Source: Jeotgalibacillus salarius (GTDB lineage: Bacteria > Bacillota > Bacilli > Bacillales > Jeotgalibacillaceae). From it: DNA of 64,000 bases. Each line of letters begins with the position of its first letter. The stretch's first letter is position 1. The translations under genes and the position numbers were made by a program. The DNA lies in contig NZ_SORX01000007.1 of assembly GCF_004405125.1 (NCBI RefSeq), positions 113,638 to 177,637 of the forward strand, written 5' to 3'. Shown here in pieces: positions 46,261-53,725 of this stretch. The notes below the pieces were generated by a model. It saw nothing but the letters and a program-made list of their open reading frames with translations. It was not told the origin of the DNA and did not search any database.

Positions 46261-47535
46261 ATGAAAATATATGATCTGATCGGCATTGGTCTGGGGCCCT
46301 ACCATTTGGGGATGGCAGCATTAATTCAGGAAGCTGATGCATTTGACGCACTGTTTTTCGAAAAGAATGATGAGTTTAATTGGCATCCCGGCATGCTGAT
46401 TGATGGCACCGATTTACAGGTTGCTTTCCTTGCAGATTTAGCCACTTTCGCGAATCCCAAGAGTCAGTTCACCTATTTGAACTACTTACATGAACACAAC
46501 CGTATGTATCAGTTCTTTTCATTTAAAGAGTTTGAAATGCCGAGAGAAGAATACAATCATTATGCAAAATGGGCGGCTTCCCGGTTAGATAATTGCTTAT
46601 ACAGCCGCAGCGTTGTTTCCATTCAGGATCAATCTGAAAAAGGATATTATGAAGTTACTGTCGGGACTGCACATGGTACAAATGAAACTTATCTTGCAAA
46701 AAATATCAGTCTGGGAACCGGCAGTAATCCTTATCTGCCTTCCCCTGCACGAAATACTCCCGGGCTCAGTCACTCATCTGAATACACAAATATTAAAGAA
46801 CAGTATAAAAATTCGGAGTCTATAGCGATCATTGGATCCGGTCAGAGTGCAGCTGAAATCTTTTTAGATTTATTAGAGTCTCAGCCCTATCACAACTATC
46901 ACCTGTCCTGGTATACAAGATCACCCGGAATTCTTCAGCTGGAATCGTCAAAATTCGGCCAGGAATTTTTCACGCCTGACTTTACTGACTATTTTCATCA
47001 ATTGCCTTTAGAAAAAAGAGAACATGCATTATCTATGCTCGATTACGTTAGAAATGGAATTGCTCCCGCTACACTCAACTCTATTTACCGCTGGATGTAT
47101 CACCGTTCATCCGGAGGAAAACAGCTCAACATTACGATCCAGCCAAATGCAGAATTGAAAGATATTTATCAAAAAGATCATATGCTGACAAGCACTTTCG
47201 AGCATCAGCTGTCTCATATATCGTTCGAACGATCCTTTGACAAAATAATCGCAGCCACAGGCTACCAGCCAAACCTGCCATCCTTTTTCAGCAAGGCTTT
47301 CAATCATGCAAAAATGGAGAACGGGCATTTTGCAGTATCAAGAGATTACTCTCTGCAGTTTAACGAAAACCGTCCCGGAAATGTTTTCCTGCTTACATCA
47401 ATTGAAAAAACCCATGGTGCCGAAGCGACTAACATGGGAATGGCTGTGAACAGAAATGTACATATCATTAACAAAATAGCAGGCAGAGAAGTTTATAAAA
47501 ACCCTAGAAACGTCACTTTTCAATCCTTTGAATAG
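46261..47535 (+). CDS. L-lysine / L-ornithine N-hydroxylase family (IucD/SidA-like)
   Basis: The protein has 424 residues from the ATG at 46261. It carries the flavin motif GIGLGPYHLGMAAL, the substrate-domain stretch MLIDGTDLQVAFLADLATFANP, and the NADP motif IIGSGQSAAEIFLDL, ending in GAEATNMGMAVNR. These match flavin monooxygenases that N-hydroxylate lysine or ornithine for hydroxamate siderophores. No siderophore synthetase or transporter is within the window, so its product fate is unknown. Confidence 0.9.
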   Translation: MKIYDLIGIGLGPYHLGMAALIQEADAFDALFFEKNDEFNWHPGMLIDGTDLQVAFLADLATFANPKSQFTYLNYLHEHNRMYQFFSFKEFEMPREEYNHYAKWAASRLDNCLYSRSVVSIQDQSEKGYYEVTVGTAHGTNETYLAKNISLGTGSNPYLPSPARNTPGLSHSSEYTNIKEQYKNSESIAIIGSGQSAAEIFLDLLESQPYHNYHLSWYTRSPGILQLESSKFGQEFFTPDFTDYFHQLPLEKREHALSMLDYVRNGIAPATLNSIYRWMYHRSSGGKQLNITIQPNAELKDIYQKDHMLTSTFEHQLSHISFERSFDKIIAATGYQPNLPSFFSKAFNHAKMENGHFAVSRDYSLQFNENRPGNVFLLTSIEKTHGAEATNMGMAVNRNVHIINKIAGREVYKNPRNVTFQSFE

Positions 47536-47556
47536 ATTCATGCACTCTAAGTCTCT

Positions 47557-47590
47557 AAGTCGGGCAAATGAAATTTGTCCGACTTTCTCA
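47557..47590 (+). terminator. Terminator-like hairpin after the N-hydroxylase gene
   Basis: The stem AAGTCGGGCAAAT / ATTTGTCCGACTT (one G-T pair) with a three-base loop is followed by a short weak T stretch (TCTC). Confidence 0.65.
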
Positions 47591-47651
47591 TGTAAAATAA
47601 TCTCTATACACTTTCAGCTACCTCACAGGAAGCCTTATTCCAACACGCGGT

Positions 47652-49472
47652 TCATTGCTTAAAATAGCTGAACTCAAAACTATTCATCCACATATTCAAT
47701 TCCTCTGAAGGGATCGGTTTGCTGATCAGGTATCCCTGGAACCTCTGACAGCCAAGATCACGGAGTATGGACAATTGTTCTTTCGTTTCAACCCCCTCAG
47801 CTATAACGGACAGATCCAAGTTTTCTGCCAGGTCTATAATCGTTTTAACCAGTGCCTCACTTTTTTTGTTTTGTGTTAAAAGCCTGATAAACTCTCTGTC
47901 GATTTTGATTTCGTTTACAGGGTATTCCTGTAAGTAGACAAAGGCCGAAAACCCGGTTCCAAAATCATCTACTGAAATCTGTATCCCTTTTTCACTAAAC
48001 AGATTTAATCTCTCAATTACCAGCTTGTTTTCTTCCATTGCAACTGATTCTGTAATTTCAAGACATAGTTTATCCGGCGATACTTCATATTGTTCCAAAG
48101 TGTGCTCGATCACATGTGGCAGATTTTCATGAATAAACTGTCTTGGAGATATGTTCACCGAGATGATCATTTCTTCCATTCCGTTGTGATGAAGTTCCTG
48201 AAGTTTTTTTATTGATTCCTTTATGATCCATTCTCCTAAAGGAACAATAAATCCGGTAGATTCCGCAAGTGGGATAAAAACATTAGGAGGTACAAGCCCT
48301 ATCTCAGGATGATTCCATCTGACAAGCGCTTCAAAACCTTCAATTTGACCGTTTACAGCTGAGATTTGAGGCTGATAATACAATGTGAACTGGTTCAGTT
48401 CCAGCCCCTTTCTCAGGTTCATTTCTATTTCGAAAAAATCACGGCTGGACTCTTTCATATCTTCCGTAAAATAAGTCAGACTGCTTCTCGAGGATTTCAT
48501 TTTCCCTCTGTTTAAAGCAATTTGCGCTGTTTGCAGCAATTCTTTCACAGACCCCTGCAATTGACTGATCCCAAAGCTGAACGAAGCAGTAACATCAAGA
48601 TCATTCACTTTAAACGGTGTTGTTAATAAGAATTGTATTTGTTCTATTCTTTCTTTGATATTAGTATGATTCATGAATAATACAAAATGTGCCTGATCTG
48701 CCCTTGCCAGAAATTCTCCATCTATGAGTAAATGTATAAATCTATCTGCAATCCCCTTTACAATGACATCTCCCGAATCATACCCGAGTGCATCTATCAT
48801 CTGATTCAGTTGATCAATTTCTATATAACAAACAGAAGGATTCCATGAATAAGTCATGCGTTTTTCTGCTTCTTTATAGAACATATTTAGGTTTGGCAGT
48901 GTGGTGAGCCGATCATAATAAGCGAGAGATTCAAGTTTCTGTTCAAGCTCCTGCTGCTGAATACTGTCAAAAAGAAAGGCAATCAAATCTGCAAAAGTAC
49001 CTGCGAGTGACTCCTCCAATTTCCCCCATTCAATCTGTTGTGATGTCTCACAGCAAATAACACCCATTACGCCGTTGGCCATGACTATCGGAGCATCAAT
49101 TAATGACTTGATGTTTCCCGCCGACTCAAAATAATGAGGGTAAAGTTCTTTCACTCTTTCATCTGTCGCTACATCACAAATAGATAACACTCTTGTTCCC
49201 TGAAGTAACTTAAAATATTTCGGGAAATCTTTTTTATGCAGCACATCACCTTTTGAATGTCCATCTTCATAAATGTTTAATGCTGTTAAGGCAGGCCTTT
49301 CCTTGTCAAATACCCAAACACCTACTCTTTCACATTGAATCATTTCAGACATCGCTTCACAAAGCTGTTCTACAGTGGACTGAAGTTCATGTGCCGATAT
49401 CTTTTTTGCTTTTGCCAGCTGGAAAAGACGCTGCTGCTGAATTCTAAAGAGGGAATGATCGATTTTAGACAC
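47652..49472 (-). CDS. GAF-GGDEF-EAL protein with degenerate GGDEF and intact EAL
   Basis: The protein has 606 residues from a GTG at 49472 with AAGAAGGTG upstream. A GAF domain (about 20-165) precedes a GGDEF-fold region (about 175-340) where the active loop reads ADQAHF instead of GGDEF. The EAL domain (about 345-600) keeps its motifs: GFEALVRW, VNISPRQF, EITES, DDFGTGFS, KIDREFI and AEGVET. It should hydrolyse c-di-GMP under control of the GAF domain, with no cyclase activity. It has no membrane segments. Confidence 0.9.
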   Translation of the reverse strand: MSKIDHSLFRIQQQRLFQLAKAKKISAHELQSTVEQLCEAMSEMIQCERVGVWVFDKERPALTALNIYEDGHSKGDVLHKKDFPKYFKLLQGTRVLSICDVATDERVKELYPHYFESAGNIKSLIDAPIVMANGVMGVICCETSQQIEWGKLEESLAGTFADLIAFLFDSIQQQELEQKLESLAYYDRLTTLPNLNMFYKEAEKRMTYSWNPSVCYIEIDQLNQMIDALGYDSGDVIVKGIADRFIHLLIDGEFLARADQAHFVLFMNHTNIKERIEQIQFLLTTPFKVNDLDVTASFSFGISQLQGSVKELLQTAQIALNRGKMKSSRSSLTYFTEDMKESSRDFFEIEMNLRKGLELNQFTLYYQPQISAVNGQIEGFEALVRWNHPEIGLVPPNVFIPLAESTGFIVPLGEWIIKESIKKLQELHHNGMEEMIISVNISPRQFIHENLPHVIEHTLEQYEVSPDKLCLEITESVAMEENKLVIERLNLFSEKGIQISVDDFGTGFSAFVYLQEYPVNEIKIDREFIRLLTQNKKSEALVKTIIDLAENLDLSVIAEGVETKEQLSILRDLGCQRFQGYLISKPIPSEELNMWMNSFEFSYFKQ

Positions 49473-49667
49473 TTTGTACACCTTCTTCAAACATATTGAG
49501 TAATCGACGTCAAACAAAGTATAAAGACCTATATATTTTTATGTAATGAAACAATTTTACCACATTTCTCATATAAGTTAGAAATTATTTTTAATATTTC
49601 TTAAATTTATAACGAAATTTGTTAAAATGATAAGCGGTTAAGAATAAATTAAAAGGATGTGCAGAAT

Positions 49668-50486
49668 ATGAGTGACCAGCAAGTCTATACCGATTTTAAA
49701 GATGATATGACTTATGCCGATTATTTATCACTGGATCAATTACTTTCAGCACAAAATCGTCTATCCGGACATCATGATGAAATGCTTTTTATCGTGATTC
49801 ATCAGGTTAGCGAGCTATGGATGAAGCTGATCATCCATGAAATTCAGGCTGCTTGTAAATCATTAATAAACGATCAATTCGAGCCTGCTTTCAAACAGCT
49901 CGCACGTGTCTCTAAAATACAGGAACAGATCATTAAAGCCTGGGATGTTCTTGCGACGATGACACCTTCAGAGTATATTGAATTTCGTGATTCTCTAGGG
50001 AAAGCATCCGGGTTCCAATCTTATCAATACCGGTTGATTGAATTTTCTTTGGGTTATAAAATTCCGCATATTCTTAAAATTTATCAACAGGATCAGGAAG
50101 TATACAGTGTGCTTGAAAAAGCTTATCAAAATAAAGGATTGTACGATATTGCAATCGATAAACTTTCACAGGCAGGTTTTTCAATTTCGGAGGGTCTGCT
50201 GAACAGAGATTTTTCGAAACCATATGAGAAAAGCGAAGAGGTTAAAGCAGCTTGGAGCGAAGTTTATAAAGACAGTCAAAAGTACTGGACGCTCTATCAG
50301 CTTGCTGAAAAATTAGTAGACCTGGAAGACTGGCATCAGCAATGGCGCTTCCGCCATATGAAAACAGTTGAAAGAATCATTGGATTTAAAAAAGGTACTG
50401 GTGGTTCTTCTGGAGTCAATTATTTAAAAAGTGTGCTGGACACATATTTTTTTCCGGAGCTTTGGGAATTAAGAACCGAACTTTAG
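49668..50486 (+). CDS. kynA: Tryptophan 2,3-dioxygenase
   Basis: The protein has 272 residues from the ATG at 49668, normal for bacterial KynA. Recognisable segments are [33 protein letters not shown], the heme-ligand region [15 protein letters not shown] (His), and the substrate loop [12 protein letters not shown]. It opens the indole ring of tryptophan to N-formylkynurenine. No kynB, kynU or other pathway gene is adjacent. It is monocistronic and closed by a terminator. Confidence 0.95.
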   Translation: MSDQQVYTDFKDDMTYADYLSLDQLLSAQNRLSGHHDEMLFIVIHQVSELWMKLIIHEIQAACKSLINDQFEPAFKQLARVSKIQEQIIKAWDVLATMTPSEYIEFRDSLGKASGFQSYQYRLIEFSLGYKIPHILKIYQQDQEVYSVLEKAYQNKGLYDIAIDKLSQAGFSISEGLLNRDFSKPYEKSEEVKAAWSEVYKDSQKYWTLYQLAEKLVDLEDWHQQWRFRHMKTVERIIGFKKGTGGSSGVNYLKSVLDTYFFPELWELRTEL

Positions 50487-50506
50487 ATCATATTTTGAAT
50501 CAAAAA

Positions 50507-50532
50507 AACCGGGGAAAACTCCCCGGTTTTTT
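50507..50532 (+). terminator. Rho-independent terminator of kynA
   Basis: The stem AACCGGGG / CCCCGGTT with a six-base loop is followed by TTTT, 21 bases after the stop. Confidence 0.92.
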
Positions 50533-50535
50533 ACA

Positions 50536-50650
50536 GCCGCTTTTGCCGTAGTTTTATTAAGAAAGTTTTTAAACCACCACTCCTCAAAGTGGGTGTTCGC
50601 AAAAGCGTTCATGCGCGTCCTCATACGCTGATGAGGCATGGCAATCCGGC
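50536..50650 (+). ncRNA. Candidate structured RNA or regulatory leader of unknown class
   Basis: An outer helix is formed by GCCG (50536-50539) with CGGC (50647-50650) and TTGCC (50543-50547) with GGCAA (50640-50644). Inside it are three hairpins: CACCAC (50575-50580) with GTGGGTG (50589-50595, one bulged G), CGC-AAAA-GCG (50598-50607), and CCTCAT (50619-50624) with ATGAGG (50631-50636). The last of these is extended by ATGC/GCAT pairing. TTTTATTT follows. The strand is set by that T-rich end and by the downstream kinase gene, whose start is 165 bases away. I cannot match it to a known riboswitch. Confidence 0.5.
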
Positions 50651-50815
50651 TTTTATTTAAAACTCCCGTTTATAGATCAAAGGTTAAAACTTACTTAGAA
50701 CATACGAACAACGCAGCCTGAATAAAAATCATAGCTCAACAGCAGGAAATTTTCAATCTTATTGCTTAAAATGTATGTTATGATACGTACTGACTAATAT
50801 GATGGAGTATGATAT

Positions 50816-52084
50816 ATGGATGTTTTAACTAAAGACTTACTCGTAAATTTTTTATTAATGATCCTTCCTTTGTTATTTATACAAATTGTTTACTTTTATT
50901 CTTATCGTAACCGGCTTCAGAATAAAGAAGGGAAACTGGCTGCAATTTTCCCGGCCATTTCGATATTATTATGCCTATCCTTCCCTTTTACAATCAATGA
51001 GGGATTCTTATGGGATCTCCGCGCCACCCCAATCATTTTAGGTACGCTATACGGTGGGTATCCAATGGGTATATTTTTAACTGTTTTCACTATATTCAGC
51101 CGGGGACTGCTTGGCGGAGATGGCGTATTAATATCTACAATCACGTTATTATTGATGTGGGTTTTTTATTTTATTTTCATGAAAAAATTTCAACGTTCGC
51201 AGATTCCGGGTAAAATACTCATTGCAACACTTTTGGTGTCTTTTCTGGTTATATGCAATCTAACTTTGTCATATATTATATTTGATGTGATGATGCCGCT
51301 TGATGTTTGGATCACTTTCACCCTTATTAATATAGTCGGACTAATGATCGCATTAATTTTATGGGAAATTATCAGATCCAATTTTCTCATTTTGAATGAT
51401 TTGATCAGAGCTGAAAAATTATCTGTTGTCAGTCACCTTGCAGCCAGTATTTCACATGAGGTCAGAAACCCTCTTACTGTCAGCAGAGGATTTATTCAAA
51501 TGGCGCTTCAGGATGATACTCATAATGAAAAACAGCGGTATTATCTCGACACTGCTTTGAAAGAAATCGATCATGCAACAGATATTATTAATGATTATTT
51601 AACATTCGCTAAACCGGCTACAGAACAGCACACCTTAATTAATATAAAAGAAGAAATCAATCATTCCATCAAAGTGATACAACCTCTGGCTAATATGAAT
51701 AATGTCAGCATAATCATCAATGAAAACCTGCCTGAAAACGCTATGTTAAGAGCTGAACAAAAACAATTCCAACAGGGTTTAATTAATATTTTTAAAAACG
51801 GAATTGAAGCGATGCCGGAAGGCGGAATATTAAAGGTTTATGCAGCTCAGCAAATCGATGGATATGCTATTCGTGTGACAGACCAGGGTGTAGGGATGAC
51901 GGCTGAGGAAATGAACAGACTCGGGGAACCTTACTTTTCAACAAAAGAAAAAGGAACCGGTCTTGGATTGATGGTGTCATACAGCATTATCAGAGCTATA
52001 GGCGGGACTATTAAAGTGTCCAGTGCAAAAAATCAGGGGACCAGTTTTGATATCTCCCTCCCTGTATATGAAGTAAAAAAATAA
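50816..52084 (+). CDS. Membrane sensor histidine kinase, KinB-like
   Basis: The protein has 422 residues. Six membrane segments (residues 1-195) form a 5TM-5TMR-LYT-like sensor with the loop GTLYGGYPMGIFLTVFTIFSRG, and there is no large extracellular domain. HisKA (ASISHEVRNPLTVSRGFIQMAL) and the ATPase boxes (NIFKNGIEAMP, DQGVGMT, GTGLGLMVS) follow. It resembles the sporulation kinase KinB, which feeds the Spo0A phosphorelay. No KapB-type gene is adjacent. GGAG lies eight bases before the start. Confidence 0.87.
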   Translation: MDVLTKDLLVNFLLMILPLLFIQIVYFYSYRNRLQNKEGKLAAIFPAISILLCLSFPFTINEGFLWDLRATPIILGTLYGGYPMGIFLTVFTIFSRGLLGGDGVLISTITLLLMWVFYFIFMKKFQRSQIPGKILIATLLVSFLVICNLTLSYIIFDVMMPLDVWITFTLINIVGLMIALILWEIIRSNFLILNDLIRAEKLSVVSHLAASISHEVRNPLTVSRGFIQMALQDDTHNEKQRYYLDTALKEIDHATDIINDYLTFAKPATEQHTLINIKEEINHSIKVIQPLANMNNVSIIINENLPENAMLRAEQKQFQQGLINIFKNGIEAMPEGGILKVYAAQQIDGYAIRVTDQGVGMTAEEMNRLGEPYFSTKEKGTGLGLMVSYSIIRAIGGTIKVSSAKNQGTSFDISLPVYEVKK

Positions 52085-52107
52085 AGAGCGCTTTTTTAGC
52101 GCTCTTT
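52083..52107. terminator. Bidirectional terminator between the kinase and FAD oxidase genes
   Basis: The stem AAAGAGCGCT / AGCGCTCTTT has A and T runs on both sides. It includes the last codons of the FAD oxidase gene and the end of the kinase gene. Confidence 0.88.
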
Positions 52108-53214
52108 AATTACGTTTTGAACAGGATAGTCGTTTGGATTTAGCAGGGAATGTTCATCTAAAGCCATTTTCGCAATCTCTTTACCTATAAATGGACCTGA
52201 AGTAAGCCCGGAAGAACCTAAGCCATTAACAAAATATACATGATGAATATCAGGAAACGGACCCACTACTGGCAAAAAATCCGGAGTAAACGGTCTGTAA
52301 CCTACCCGCGTTTCAATCAGCTCTGCGTGCGCCAGACCTGCTGCAATGTTAAGTGTTTTTCCAAGCACTTCATGCACACCCCCGGCAGTAACTTTATCGT
52401 CCATTTTCACTCCATTTTCATGGGTAGTCCCAACCACAACACGATGCTCATCAAACGCCAGTAGATACTGATCTCCAGGCGGCATGACAACAGGAAGCAT
52501 ATCTGTGTCCTCTTCAACACCCAGGTGAACAATTTGAGCTTTCTGAAAAGATACATCCAGCTCAAAATCACATTGTCTAAAAATATGTGGAGCCCAGGCC
52601 CCTGCCGCTACAATCACTCGATCTGCTGAAATGACCTCGTGATCGACTTTTACACCTGTCGCAGAGTCATTATTCATCACTAATTCTGCTTCACCGGTAA
52701 TCAATTGCCCTCCATTCTTCTTCATTCCATTGATCAAAGAATTTCTGAGCTTTTTGCCGTCTACTCTTGCAGCCCCTGAGACATGAACCCCATAAAATTC
52801 TGTTGATACGTATGGAAACATCTTCATTACTTCAGAGGCATCCATAGATGTCACCTCTCCTATTTCCGGTGCATCTTCTACCTTCTGTTTAGCCCGCTCA
52901 ATCATTTTATCTCTTTTCTTTTCTTCTTTGTGAAGTACGATTCCACCGGTTTTTTTATATCCCGTATCTGTTTCTCCATCATCCTCCAGCATTCTGATAA
53001 GATCAGGATAGTAGGCCGCTCCTTCTTTTACGAGAAAGTACCATTTTTTATTTCTGCGTTGTGAAAGCCACGGACAGATGATTCCTGCTGCAGCATTAGT
53101 TGCCTGGCCAGCATCTTCACGATCAATTAATATGACCTCACAGTACTGTTTTGACAAATAATATGCTGCAGATGCACCCGCAATACCTCCACCAATTACA
53201 ATGATTTTTTTCAT
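52096..53214 (-). CDS. FAD-dependent oxidoreductase, DAO family (glycine oxidase-like)
   Basis: The protein has 372 residues from the ATG at 53214 with GGGGTG upstream. The N-terminal dinucleotide-binding motif is VIGGGIAGASAAYYLS, followed by GQATNAAAGI and the C-terminal flavin motif NGLGSSGLTSGP. These define D-amino acid / glycine oxidase-type enzymes that oxidise amino acids and release H2O2. The thiazole gene cluster that accompanies ThiO is absent, so the substrate is undetermined. Confidence 0.88.
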   Translation of the reverse strand: MKKIIVIGGGIAGASAAYYLSKQYCEVILIDREDAGQATNAAAGIICPWLSQRRNKKWYFLVKEGAAYYPDLIRMLEDDGETDTGYKKTGGIVLHKEEKKRDKMIERAKQKVEDAPEIGEVTSMDASEVMKMFPYVSTEFYGVHVSGAARVDGKKLRNSLINGMKKNGGQLITGEAELVMNNDSATGVKVDHEVISADRVIVAAGAWAPHIFRQCDFELDVSFQKAQIVHLGVEEDTDMLPVVMPPGDQYLLAFDEHRVVVGTTHENGVKMDDKVTAGGVHEVLGKTLNIAAGLAHAELIETRVGYRPFTPDFLPVVGPFPDIHHVYFVNGLGSSGLTSGPFIGKEIAKMALDEHSLLNPNDYPVQNVIKER

Positions 53215-53251
53215 GCTAACACCCCATAACTTACAAATAGTATTTTTATAC

Positions 53252-53421
53252 AAAAGCTATGTTAAAATCTAATGTTGTTTTAGCACAGCTGTGATTGCAG
53301 CGTAAGGCGGCGACTCCAGCATGAGAAGACGGTTAGGTGAGACCCCGCAGAGCTTCAGCTCGAGGAGGCTCACCGCCGTCCGTGCGCGTCCGCCTGAAGC
53401 GGAAATCATTAACACAGCCTA
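53252..53421. repeat. Dispersed palindromic intergenic repeat, copy C (inverted orientation)
   Basis: The conserved blocks appear in reverse relative to copies A and B: GTGATTGCAGCGTAAGGCGG near the left and CCGCCTGAAGCGGAAATCA near the right. The outer ends AAAAGCTATGTT and AACACAGCCTAT are complementary. The middle contains CGAGGAGGCTCACCGCCGTCC and related palindromic G+C-rich blocks, more than in copy B. It sits between the FAD oxidase gene and the tRNA terminator. Confidence 0.83.
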
Positions 53422-53424
53422 TAC

Positions 53425-53457
53425 AAAAAAAACGCTCAAACCAATTGGTTCAGGCGT
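53425..53457 (-). terminator. Rho-independent terminator of tRNA-Val
   Basis: On the minus strand ACGCCTGAACC / GGTTTGAGCGT (with one mismatch and wobble pairs) is followed by TTTTTTTT, ten bases past the tRNA 3' end. Confidence 0.87.
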
Positions 53458-53466
53458 TTCAGGATA

Positions 53467-53539
53467 TGATTCCGACTGGTCTCGAACCAGCGACCTCCAC
53501 CCTGTCAAGGTGGCGCTCTCCCAACTGAGCTACGGAATC
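53467..53539 (-). tRNA. tRNA-Val (anticodon GAC)
   Basis: The minus strand folds into a full cloverleaf of 73 bases: acceptor GATTCCG / CGGAATC, D arm GCTC...GAGC, anticodon stem CCACC / GGTGG with loop TTGACAG (anticodon GAC), and T arm with GGTTCGAGACC. The discriminator is A, and CCA is not encoded. It is a single tRNA gene with its own terminator, outside any tRNA cluster in this window. Confidence 0.95.
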
Positions 53540-53679
53540 AAAATATGTATAAGGACAAATATTATAATACCTTTTAGTGATTTCATTGTCAATCAGGTAA
53601 AGCACAGAAAGGTTCCTTTTGAAATTCAGATTCTCTTTTCTGATGAAATATGACTATATTTCAGCTGAACAGCGCTAAC

Positions 53680-53719
53680 AAAAAAATTCTGCTCCCGAAT
53701 ATAAATCCGGGAACAGAAT
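53680..53719 (-). terminator. Rho-independent terminator of the TRAP-TAXI operon
   Basis: On the minus strand ATTCTG...CCCG / CGGG...CAGAAT forms an interrupted stem followed by a run of T, shortly after the TRAP permease stop. Confidence 0.85.
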
Positions 53720-53725
53720 GCTGTT

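Noticed and set aside
50626..50640. CTGATGAG, a hammerhead ribozyme-like core
   Set aside because: The required GAAA and cleavage-site arrangement are absent; the bases are the loop and arm of the CCTCAT/ATGAGG hairpin.
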